Assembly (NCBI GenBank): GCA_050283925.1
Contig: JBNOAI010000012.1
Location: 173,857-237,856 of the forward strand
Length of the DNA stretch: 64,000 nucleotides
Direction: 5' to 3'
DNA from: ZC4RG25 sp023428365
Lineage (GTDB): Bacteria > Pseudomonadota > Alphaproteobacteria > Rhizobiales > Hyphomicrobiaceae
Positions within the stretch are counted from its first letter, which is position 1, and every line of letters begins with the position of its first letter. The notes under the pieces were generated by a model. The model did not search any database. It was not told the origin of the DNA and saw only the letters and a program-made list of their open reading frames with translations. Below, one piece after another: positions 27,773-35,084 of the stretch. The position numbers were made by a program, and so were the translations under genes.

Positions 27773-29527
27773 ATGACCAGAATGACCCCGAGCGAGGCCT
27801 TCGTCGAAACCCTCGTTGCCAATGGCGTCACCGACGTCTTCGGCATCGTCGGCTCGGCGTTCATGGACGCTCTCGACCTGTTTCCAACCGCCGGAATCCG
27901 CTTCATCCCGACCGTGCACGAGCAAGGTGCCGGTCATATGGCCGACGGCTATAGCCGCGTCTCCGGCCGCCACGGCGTCTGCATCGCGCAGAACGGGCCG
28001 GGCATCACCAATTTCGTCACCTCAACCGCTGCCGCCTACTGGGCCCACTCCCCCGTGGTGGTCATCACCCCTGAAACCGGCTCTGGCACGATCGGCCTCG
28101 GCGGCTTCCAGGAAACCGAGCAGCTGCCGATCTTCTCGAAGATCACCAAGTATCAGGGACATGTCTCGCGCCAGGAGCGCATGGCGGAAATCACCGCACG
28201 TTGCTTCGACATGGCGATGAGCGAGCGCGGCCCGGCGCAGCTCAATATCCCTCGCGATATCTTCTACGGTGAAGCCGACTACAACATCCTCCAGCCGAAG
28301 AAGATCGCGCGTGGCCCGGGCGACGACGAAGCACTCGATGAAGCCGCGAACCTGCTCGCCAACGCGAAATTCCCGGTAATGGTGGCTGGCGGCGGTGTGA
28401 TTTTCTCCGGCGGCGTCGAGGAAGCCAAGGCGCTGGCTGAATACCTGCAGATGCCGGTGGTCAACAGCTACCTGCACAACGACAGCTTCCCGGCGGATCA
28501 TCCGCTGTGGTGCGGTCCGCTCGGCTACCAGGGCTCCAAGGCCGGCATGAAGATCATCGCCGAAGCCGACGTCGTGCTCGCGCTCGGCACGCGCCTCGGA
28601 CCGTTCGGTACGCTGCCGCAACACGGCCTCGACTACTGGCCCAAGAACGCCAAGATCATCCAGGTCGACACCGATCACCGGATGCTGGGCCTCGTGAAGC
28701 AGATCTCCGTCGGTGTGGTCGGCGATGCCAAAGCCGCCGCGAAGTCGCTGCATCACCGCCTCGCCAACCGCGACCCGGCCGCCCGTAAAAACGCGCCTGA
28801 GCGTCTGAAGAAGATCAAGGCGGAGAAGGACACCTGGGAAGCCGAACTGACCGACTGGAAGCACGAGCGCGACCCGTGGAGCCTCGAGGTTTCCAAGAAC
28901 TCCAAGAACATGCATCCGCGCCAGATGCTGCGCGAGCTCGAGAAGGCGATGCCGAAGAACGCCATGGTCTCGACCGACATCGGCAACATCTGCTCGGTAT
29001 CGAACAGCTACCTGCGCTTCAATCAGCAGCCGAGCATGTTCGCGGCCATGAGCTTCGGCAACTGCGGCTACGCGCTGCCGACCATCATCGGCACCAAGGT
29101 CGCCGAGCCGAAGCGTCCGGCCGTCGCCTACGTCGGTGACGGCGCGTGGGGCATGAGCTTCGGCGAGATCCTCACCTGCGTGCGCGAGGATATTCCGGTC
29201 ACCGCTGTCGTGTTCCACAACGAGCAGTGGGGCGCGGAAAAGAAGAACCAGGTCGACTTCTACAACAACCGGTTCGAGGGCGTGAACCTGAAGAACCCGT
29301 GCTGGGCGGATGTCGCCAAGTCGCTGGGCGCGGAGGCTGTCACCGTGCGCGATCTGGGCGCCGTCGGCGAGGCTCTCGACAAAGCCGTCGACGCCCAGAT
29401 GAAGCACGGCAAAACCACCGTCATCGAGATGATGGTGACGCAGGAGCTGGGCGATCCATTCCGTCGCGACGCGCTGAAGAAGCCGAACCGTATGCTTGAG
29501 AAGTACAAGCACACGAACGTCGATTGA
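27773..29527 (+). CDS. xsc: Sulfoacetaldehyde acetyltransferase
   Basis: The product is 584 residues, the usual Xsc length. It is a thiamine-diphosphate enzyme: VTDVFGIVGSAFMDALDLFPTAG at the N-terminus, VHEQGAGHMADGYSR with the catalytic Glu, and the ThDP/Mg motif GDGAWGMSFGEI in the C-terminal domain. Xsc converts sulfoacetaldehyde and phosphate to acetyl phosphate and sulfite. The ATG at 27773 is preceded by GGGAG. The pta gene and sulfite-handling genes often seen with xsc are not adjacent, so they must be elsewhere. This is the key enzyme defining the cluster as organosulfonate catabolism. Confidence 0.95.
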   Translation: MTRMTPSEAFVETLVANGVTDVFGIVGSAFMDALDLFPTAGIRFIPTVHEQGAGHMADGYSRVSGRHGVCIAQNGPGITNFVTSTAAAYWAHSPVVVITPETGSGTIGLGGFQETEQLPIFSKITKYQGHVSRQERMAEITARCFDMAMSERGPAQLNIPRDIFYGEADYNILQPKKIARGPGDDEALDEAANLLANAKFPVMVAGGGVIFSGGVEEAKALAEYLQMPVVNSYLHNDSFPADHPLWCGPLGYQGSKAGMKIIAEADVVLALGTRLGPFGTLPQHGLDYWPKNAKIIQVDTDHRMLGLVKQISVGVVGDAKAAAKSLHHRLANRDPAARKNAPERLKKIKAEKDTWEAELTDWKHERDPWSLEVSKNSKNMHPRQMLRELEKAMPKNAMVSTDIGNICSVSNSYLRFNQQPSMFAAMSFGNCGYALPTIIGTKVAEPKRPAVAYVGDGAWGMSFGEILTCVREDIPVTAVVFHNEQWGAEKKNQVDFYNNRFEGVNLKNPCWADVAKSLGAEAVTVRDLGAVGEALDKAVDAQMKHGKTTVIEMMVTQELGDPFRRDALKKPNRMLEKYKHTNVD

Positions 29528-29558
29528 CGGGCTTTGAGTTGCAGACGCTTTCGACCCT

Positions 29559-29580
29559 ACAGCGGCCATTGTGCCGCTGT
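29559..29580 (+). terminator. Short hairpin after xsc
   Basis: An eight-base perfect stem (ACAGCGGC with GCCGCTGT) encloses a six-base loop, 32 bases after the xsc stop and before tRNA-Ser. It lacks a clear T-run, so terminator function is only likely. Confidence 0.5.
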
Positions 29581-29648
29581 CGCGGCTTTGGGCGTCTGAT
29601 ACCTTGCAATGGGCGAAGCGTATCTCTATACGAAGCCTTCGCCTGACC

Positions 29649-29740
29649 GGAGACGTGGCCGAGTGGCTGAAGGCAACGGTTTGCTAAATCGTCATACGTG
29701 GAAACATGTATCGGGGGTTCGAATCCCCCCGTCTCCGCCA
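29649..29740 (+). tRNA. tRNA-Ser (anticodon GCU)
   Basis: A class II tRNA with acceptor GGAGACG pairing to CGTCTCC, discriminator G at 29737 and an encoded CCA (29738-29740). The anticodon GCT is at 29683-29685 (loop TTGCTAA), and there is a long variable arm typical of serine tRNAs. It reads AGC/AGU. It stands alone between xsc and a nucleoside phosphorylase gene. Confidence 0.96.
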
Positions 29741-29858
29741 AAGAACATTGATTTCGCTGGATTCTTTGTGCAGATCTGAATTTACCCACACACCTACCTA
29801 CCTTCGTGGGGCGGATTGGCGATCCGGTGTACCATCCAGTCAGGCCACTTCGTAAACA

Positions 29859-30683
29859 CTACCGTCGAACGCCGTGGTGGGCACGCAGCCAGCAATCGGC
29901 GACCGCATGAACCAGTGCAATTGATGCGGTTGCGCCATTGGCCTCGCCCTTCTCGAAGTCCCCGATCTGGCCCATCTGGTTCGTCACATGGGCAAAGCAG
30001 AGTACCGGCTTGTTCCGCGCCTCCGCGAAAGCGTAGAGAGCGGCGGCCTCCATCTCGACCGCAAGGATGCCTGCGGTGTGTGCCGCTTCGATGGCCTCCG
30101 GTGTCTCTCTGTACGGCGCATCGGTAGTCCAGGACGCTCCTCGCTCGACCGGCGTGCAGGACTGAGCCAGGGCAGCCGTCACGGACGCAACCAGCTCCGG
30201 ATCGGCGATTGCGTAGTCTCCGTCGGCGGGCAGATAGTGATAGCTCGTCCCTTCATCGCGCAATGCGCGTTCGATCAGGATGAAGTATGGCGGCGCGCGC
30301 AATGGCTTTATTTGCCCGGATGAGGTCATGCTGACGAGCAAGCGACAACCTGAGACGAACATCTGCTCGGCCAACAGCACCGCGTAGGATGCGCCGACAG
30401 CACAACCCACGATCCCGTAATCGCGCCCACCGTGCGTGAAGCGGATCATCTCGCTGTGATAGCAGGCCCAACCTTCGGCGGGTTGCGCGCGTCCGGTGGC
30501 GCGAAGATGGCGCACGATGTCGCCGTCCGGATCAAGGATGCAGATCTCAGGGATCGGAGTATCGGGCAGGCCCTTCTGGCGGCGCGCCTCTCGCAACAGG
30601 TTCGCCGGATTGAACACCGATGCTGATCCGTGATGCTTGGCCCGCAGGATCGGCGGCGTTGCACGCGGCAATCTGCCCGTCAT
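29859..30683 (-). CDS. Nucleoside phosphorylase-family protein
   Basis: The product is 274 residues of the PNP/UDP phosphorylase superfamily. Support comes from the glycine-rich phosphate-site region (GIVGCAVGASYAVLLAEQM), the SMTSSGQIK strand and the signature GILAVEMEAAALYAF, which binds the ribose. These enzymes cleave nucleosides with phosphate or water. It overlaps the preceding methyltransferase gene by four bases, so the two are co-translated. The base specificity is not visible; uridine phosphorylase and MTA/AMP nucleosidase relatives are possible. Confidence 0.85.
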   Translation of the reverse strand: MTGRLPRATPPILRAKHHGSASVFNPANLLREARRQKGLPDTPIPEICILDPDGDIVRHLRATGRAQPAEGWACYHSEMIRFTHGGRDYGIVGCAVGASYAVLLAEQMFVSGCRLLVSMTSSGQIKPLRAPPYFILIERALRDEGTSYHYLPADGDYAIADPELVASVTAALAQSCTPVERGASWTTDAPYRETPEAIEAAHTAGILAVEMEAAALYAFAEARNKPVLCFAHVTNQMGQIGDFEKGEANGATASIALVHAVADCWLRAHHGVRR

Positions 30684-31312
30684 GAAGCCTCCGGGCGGCG
30701 CTTGAAGACGCTGAATTGGAAGGCTTGTACGCCGCCCGAAGGTGTTTGATGCCGATAGGACTGGGAGCTGACAGGCACGAACTCTCGTCCCAGCGTGCTG
30801 GCCAAGCCTGCCGGATCATAGCGCATCACCGGCAGCCCGCTGCAACGTTCAGGCCCGTCCAAGGCGAAGGTCCCGATGATGGCATGACCGCCTGGAGCCA
30901 GGACCTGCTTCATGCGCGCCAGATATGCGGAACAGTCAGCCTCGCTCACCATAAAATGGAAGGTTGCCCGGTCGTGCCACACCTCATAGAGGCGTGGCGG
31001 CGCCCAGGCCGTGATGTCGGTAGCGATCCACTCGACAAACTTGGACTTTTCCCCAAGTCGCGCTTGCGCCTGGGCGAGCGCGACTGAGGACAGGTCGAGC
31101 ACGGTGACACTGCCGTATCCACGCTGGACCAGATGATCGACAAGATGCGAGGTGCCGCCGCCGATATCGATGATGGGAGACGACAGCGAGGCAGCGATGG
31201 TGGTGACCAGCGTGAACGAAGGCTCCGGCAATTCCTGGTGCCAGCTCAGCTTATGCTCCGATTTCGTTTGATAGGTACGTTGCCAATGATCTTGGTGATG
31301 GTCGCTGTCCAT
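30680..31312 (-). CDS. Class I SAM-dependent methyltransferase
   Basis: The product is 210 residues. It starts MDSDHHQDHWQRTYQTKSEHKLSW and shows SAM motif I (PIIDIGGGTSHLVDHLV), an acidic motif VTVLDLSSVALAQA and the post-motif APGGHAIIGTFA. The N-terminal HWQRTYQTK is typical of a family seen near thiol or metalloid genes and often misannotated as thiopurine methyltransferase. It shares a divergent control region with an ArsR-rhodanese regulator, and a nucleoside phosphorylase follows with a four-base overlap. The substrate is unknown; a thiol or metalloid is suggested by the regulator. Confidence 0.85.
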   Translation of the reverse strand: MDSDHHQDHWQRTYQTKSEHKLSWHQELPEPSFTLVTTIAASLSSPIIDIGGGTSHLVDHLVQRGYGSVTVLDLSSVALAQAQARLGEKSKFVEWIATDITAWAPPRLYEVWHDRATFHFMVSEADCSAYLARMKQVLAPGGHAIIGTFALDGPERCSGLPVMRYDPAGLASTLGREFVPVSSQSYRHQTPSGGVQAFQFSVFKRRPEAS

Positions 31313-31375
31313 GGGATGGTGCGCTCATGCAATGCCACCGCTGCCTCAGCGGCGCAGTAACAACGGACCGGATAC

Positions 31376-31395
31376 ATTCAATGATATAGTTGAAT
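31376..31395. promoter_or_regulatory. Candidate ArsR-type operator in the divergent region
   Basis: An inverted repeat ATTCAA-N8-TTGAAT lies 21 bases upstream of the ArsR-rhodanese start and 64 bases upstream of the divergent methyltransferase start. ArsR/SmtB regulators commonly bind such AT-rich 6-N8-6 repeats in their own promoters, so autoregulation and control of the methyltransferase pair are likely. Confidence 0.65.
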
Positions 31396-31415
31396 GATTG
31401 AGCGAATGAAGTGTG

Positions 31416-32090
31416 ATGTCAAGTATTGGACCTAAGCAGGCAGTGTTTGCCAGTCTCGCCGAAATCGCCCAGGCGCTCGGCCATGCGCACCGCCTGGAGC
31501 TGTTGGAGCATCTCGGACAGGGCGAACGGAGTGTCGAGGAGCTGGCGGTGCGGTCCGACCTTACCTTCGCAAATGCCTCCCGCCACCTGCAGATCCTGCG
31601 CCGCGCAGCTCTGGTTGCGACGCGTCGTGACGGCAAGCGCGTCTTCTACTCGCTCGCAGGAGAAGACGATGTCGTTGCGCTGCTGAAGGCGCTTGGGCGG
31701 GTCGGCGAACGTAATGCCGCCGAGATCGAGCGGGTGATGGTCTCCTACTTCCGCGCGCGTGATCAGATGGAGCCTGTGACGCGCAAGGCGCTGGTCAAAC
31801 GCCTGCGCGACGGGCACGTGACCGTGCTTGATGTCCGGCCTGAAGCGGAGTTCGCGTTGGGGCATCTGCCGTCGGCGCTGAACATCCCCTGGCCGGAGCT
31901 GGAAGAGCGATTGGCTGAGCTGCCCAAGCGGCGCGAGATCGTCGCTTACTGCCGTGGGCCGTATTGCGTCCTGTCGTTCGAGGCGGTGGCGCTGCTGAGG
32001 AAGCGTGGGTACACAGTGCATCGACTTGAGGACGGGTTCCCGGAGTGGAAGGCGGCGGGGCTGCCCGTCGAAGCGGCTGCAAGCGTGTGA
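31416..32090 (+). CDS. ArsR-family regulator fused to a rhodanese domain
   Basis: The product is 224 residues. The first 100 form an ArsR winged helix (AQALGHAHRLELLEHLGQGERSVEELA ... ASRHLQILRRAALVATRR). The second half is a rhodanese domain (VTVLDVRPEAEFALGHLPSALNIPW) with active loop CRGPYC, and the likely catalytic cysteine is the first of these. This fusion is known in Alphaproteobacteria and suggests sensing of persulfides or reactive sulfur. The ATG at 31416 is preferred to the GTG at 31413. It is divergent from the methyltransferase-phosphorylase operon. Confidence 0.9.
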   Translation: MSSIGPKQAVFASLAEIAQALGHAHRLELLEHLGQGERSVEELAVRSDLTFANASRHLQILRRAALVATRRDGKRVFYSLAGEDDVVALLKALGRVGERNAAEIERVMVSYFRARDQMEPVTRKALVKRLRDGHVTVLDVRPEAEFALGHLPSALNIPWPELEERLAELPKRREIVAYCRGPYCVLSFEAVALLRKRGYTVHRLEDGFPEWKAAGLPVEAAASV

Positions 32091-32175
32091 GGCCCGACCT
32101 TGGCCTGCACGTGTCAAAGCCAGGACGGCGGCTGTCAGTACAATGACGGCCGCAGGTATAAAATTTACCGACAGC

Positions 32176-32370
32176 TGTTGTGTCAACGGCACCTTGAAGC
32201 TGACCCACCCTCCATCAACGCCATTGCTCCCGCGCGCGGGAGCAATGGCGTCACACGTTCGTTTCTGCCTTCGCCTTCTCGCTGCGCTGTGGTCGCGCCA
32301 TGATGCCGGCGCGACGTTTGTCCTTGAGGCGGTAGCTCTCGCCGCTGATCTGGACGGCCCGCCGGATTTT
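32176..32370 (-). mobile_element. Remnant of an IS21-type insertion sequence: terminal repeat plus istB tail
   Basis: On the minus strand a frame ends at 32251 (TGA) and encodes AVQISGESYRLKDKRRAG near its end, matching the IstB C-terminal pattern. The stretch 32176-32210 (TGTTGTGTCAAC ... TGACCCACC) resembles the terminal repeat of IS21-family elements. Neither istA nor the body of istB is present; the frame is interrupted about 250 bases upstream of its end. This is the decayed edge of an insertion. Confidence 0.6.
32218..32251. repeat. Perfect 34-base palindrome
   Basis: The two 17-base halves are exact reverse complements with no loop, centred on CGCGCG. It lies between the IS21-type end and the istB tail. 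It could act as the element's own terminator or cruciform. Confidence 0.85.
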
Positions 32371-32524
32371 GGCGGCGACGGCTCGTTTCCATTTCCGTTG
32401 CCGCGACGGGACCGCGATGACGGACCGCGTGGCAGAGAGTGGCGGCGGCTGGATTCCGCCGATCGGTTTACGACCGGGGGGCCTTTTGAGCCTGGTGAGG
32501 TTGTCGCCTTAATTCGCCACCCAT
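32371..32524. other. Non-coding part of the IS remnant region
   Basis: Together with 32091-32370 this fills the 434 bases between the ArsR-rhodanese gene and the response regulator. Open frames here are out of phase and contain stops. I see no intact gene. Confidence 0.5.
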
Positions 32525-33172
32525 TCATTTCGCTGCTTGCGCTGCCATCAGCCGCCTCGACGCAACAACGGCTTCGACCCGGTTACGGGCGCTGAGCTTC
32601 TGTAGAACGCCGCTCATGTAGTGCTTCACGGTTTTTTCGCTCAGGTTGAGCTTCTTCGCGATTTCCTTGTTAGTCAGACCGATGGATACTTCTGTCAGGA
32701 TTTGCTGTTCGCGCAGACTGAGCTGGCCAACCGTATCGGCTGCAGCGTCCACGAGTTCGGTTGGTTTTGTCAGCAGACGTGCTGCGAATTGGGGCGTGAT
32801 GTAGGTTTCTCCGGCAGCGACCGAACGAATTGTTTTAACCAGATCGCTGCCGCCAATGCCTTTGAGAATATAACCGCGTGCTCCCGCCTTGAGCGCGGCC
32901 GAGACGTCCTCATGCCGTTCCGAAACCGTCAGGATAAGAATACGAATTGCTGCATTGGCTGCAGTTATCGTCTTTGCCGCAGCCAAGCCGCATCCCGGCA
33001 AACTGATATCGAGCAAAATAACGTCCGGCGCATGGTCCCGCGCTATCGCCACCGCTTCATCTACCGTTCCACCTGTCGCGATGACATGAAAGTCCTTCTC
33101 GCGGCGCAGCGTGTATTCGATACCCTGCCGCATCAACGGATGGTCATCTATAATGGCAATGCGCAGGGTCAT
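32525..33172 (-). CDS. NarL/FixJ-type response regulator
   Basis: The product is 215 residues. The receiver domain starts MTLRIAIIDDHPLMRQGI, with the phosphorylation Asp in DVILLDISLPG (about residue 54). The C-terminal LuxR-type helix-turn-helix reads LSLREQQILTEVSIGLTNKEIAKKL. It overlaps the histidine kinase gene by four bases, so the two form one unit. The pair is divergent from the peroxidase/secretion operon that starts at 35085, a position that suggests it controls that operon. This is inference. Confidence 0.93.
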   Translation of the reverse strand: MTLRIAIIDDHPLMRQGIEYTLRREKDFHVIATGGTVDEAVAIARDHAPDVILLDISLPGCGLAAAKTITAANAAIRILILTVSERHEDVSAALKAGARGYILKGIGGSDLVKTIRSVAAGETYITPQFAARLLTKPTELVDAAADTVGQLSLREQQILTEVSIGLTNKEIAKKLNLSEKTVKHYMSGVLQKLSARNRVEAVVASRRLMAAQAAK

Positions 33173-34674
33173 ACCAACTGTTCCAATGGAAGACTTGCAA
33201 AAATCAACGTGCCGCCGCCCTCAGCAGCGCGGATCTCGAAGCGGCCATTCAAAGCTTCAACACGATAACGAAGACCCGCCAAACCTAAAGTGGTTCCAGT
33301 TTTGCTTTGGGCGAGGTCGGGCATGCCCGATCCCTTGTCCTTGATGATGAGGTTTATTGCCCCTGCACGGCTCCACGCTGAGACGAACTGGCCCTTCCCG
33401 TGAGCGTGCCGGAAGGCATTGCTCAAACATTCCTGAATGCAGCGGAATATACAGGTCTTGATAATCAGCGGAAGTTCATCCGGAAGCGGCAGAAGCTCAG
33501 CTTCGACGCGCGTTTTCGTCCGTTGTTCGTGCATGGTGATGGCTGACCGGACGACGTCAGCAGGCCGCTGTGTTTCGAGGTGCGGCAGCGAAATACCCGA
33601 TGAAACGTCCCTTACTTCCGTGAGAGCATCACGTAAAGCTTGGCGGACGGCGACGAACGATTCTACGCGCTCGGCGGTTGTATCCTCCCTTGGGCTCTGT
33701 TTGACTGGCGCCAGATCGTCCAAACGGAGAAGGGCCAAGCTGAGGAGTTGCGCCGCGCCATCGTGCAGGTCGGCGCCAAGTCGGCGCAATTGCCTATCGG
33801 TATTCTCCGCGCTTTGCAGGTGCGCGCGGGCTATACGGGCGCGCAATTCCTCGTTTTGCTGCAAGAGCCGGTTCTGCTGGGCCACAGTGTTTTGCAGACG
33901 GTTTGCCAGCACGCGGATTGTCGTCGAGCCATGATGCACGACACCGATGAGGCTCAAAAGCATACATAATGTGAGACCGCCGACGACAAACCAGCTCTGT
34001 TGTCTGGCGGCGGTGAAATCGAGAACGAGTTCAGTGGCATCCTCGTAGAATTCCGCAACAGCGATAATACGCTGTGTCCCGGTTTCAAAAATGGGAACAT
34101 ATATTTCAAATATCGGTACGCCATAGGTGCGCTCTGTCGACGACTCGGCGTCAATTCGATCATCGAAGTCAGCCATGACAAGGCCCGCAAGGGCTCCTGT
34201 CAATTCTGGCGTTGCGGGCGGCCGAATACCGACACTGCTATCATTTGTCGAAAATGCGATCGTTCCATCCGATCGCCAGATCTTTACCGCAAGTATTCTT
34301 CGCCCCAGATCGGTCGTTGTCGACAGCTGGGTGAGTGAACGAATCGACTCCTCGGATAGCCACTTGCGTGTCGCCAATTCCTGCACGTGGCTCTCGACCA
34401 GCATCTGGACATAGCGTGCCGATCCGGACGAAGCGTTCTGTATGACGCTGAGGCGGATACGGTTGTCTATCCATGCGCCGATTGCCAGCATGAGCACGCA
34501 GATCGCCGCCGAAGAAACGATAACAAATCGGGTGGAAAGGGTGCGTTTGGACCACTGGTCCAGAAGATGCGCTAGGCCAATGGTCCGAAAACGATCAGAC
34601 CAAGGTCTGATCGCGGGACGGTCCATAGTCCCTGTCGATCGTTGGACGTCCTGCCCTGTCGCTTCCTGCGTCAT
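33169..34674 (-). CDS. Sensor histidine kinase, NarX-like (HisKA_3)
   Basis: The product is 501 residues. It has a membrane helix at about 48-67 (FVIVSSAAICVLMLAIGAWI), a periplasmic sensor region of about 160 residues, and a second helix at about 230-252. A coiled segment follows, then the HisKA_3 phospho-acceptor (QLRRLGADLHDGAAQLLSLA) and an HATPase domain (ECLSNAFRHAHGKG, GSGMPD, GTTLGLAGLRYRVEALNG). It senses an unknown periplasmic or envelope signal and phosphorylates the coupled response regulator. The sensor region has no family I recognise. Confidence 0.93.
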   Translation of the reverse strand: MTQEATGQDVQRSTGTMDRPAIRPWSDRFRTIGLAHLLDQWSKRTLSTRFVIVSSAAICVLMLAIGAWIDNRIRLSVIQNASSGSARYVQMLVESHVQELATRKWLSEESIRSLTQLSTTTDLGRRILAVKIWRSDGTIAFSTNDSSVGIRPPATPELTGALAGLVMADFDDRIDAESSTERTYGVPIFEIYVPIFETGTQRIIAVAEFYEDATELVLDFTAARQQSWFVVGGLTLCMLLSLIGVVHHGSTTIRVLANRLQNTVAQQNRLLQQNEELRARIARAHLQSAENTDRQLRRLGADLHDGAAQLLSLALLRLDDLAPVKQSPREDTTAERVESFVAVRQALRDALTEVRDVSSGISLPHLETQRPADVVRSAITMHEQRTKTRVEAELLPLPDELPLIIKTCIFRCIQECLSNAFRHAHGKGQFVSAWSRAGAINLIIKDKGSGMPDLAQSKTGTTLGLAGLRYRVEALNGRFEIRAAEGGGTLIFASLPLEQLV

Positions 34675-34824
34675 TCTGTAAACATACTATTAAACGCCGT
34701 CTCACACTGGCGGAATTGTAGCCTGGAATGATCTGTATACGTAGCACGAATTGCTTTTCGTCATCGGATACGCGCCTCGCCACAACCACCGGTGGCATTA
34801 AATGCGTCAGTACGGAGTTTCAGT

Positions 34825-35061
34825 ATGCTGGTTTTGCGTAAACTGATTAACAATACGCGGGCTGCAGCACGAAAAGTTGCCGTAAGCACGCATGAACATC
34901 TGAAGCAATGGCTCGCCATTGATGAGCGCACTCAGTTGCCCCGCAGCGATGGTTCGTTGCCGGACGGCACACGCCTCCAGCCAATTCCAATCGAACGTCA
35001 CACTTCGCAGTCCAGCGCTGGAACGTCACCGTTCCGCACGCGCACGCACAATTTCAACTGA
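34825..35061 (+). CDS. Possible small protein upstream of the peroxidase gene
   Basis: A 78-residue frame starts at the ATG at 34825 with GGAG eight bases upstream and ends 23 bases before the peroxidase start. It begins MLVLRKLINNTRAAARKVAV and is basic and hydrophilic, without a domain I recognise. The spacing and ribosome site suggest it is translated, perhaps as a leader gene of the peroxidase operon. Coding character is modest, so it may be a chance frame. Confidence 0.4.
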   Translation: MLVLRKLINNTRAAARKVAVSTHEHLKQWLAIDERTQLPRSDGSLPDGTRLQPIPIERHTSQSSAGTSPFRTRTHNFN

Positions 35062-35084
35062 TTCAGAGTTGGGAGTAAGCGGCC

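Noticed and set aside
28022..29569. 515-codon open frame antisense to xsc
   Set aside because: No family features; the Xsc frame on the other strand is full length with all ThDP motifs.
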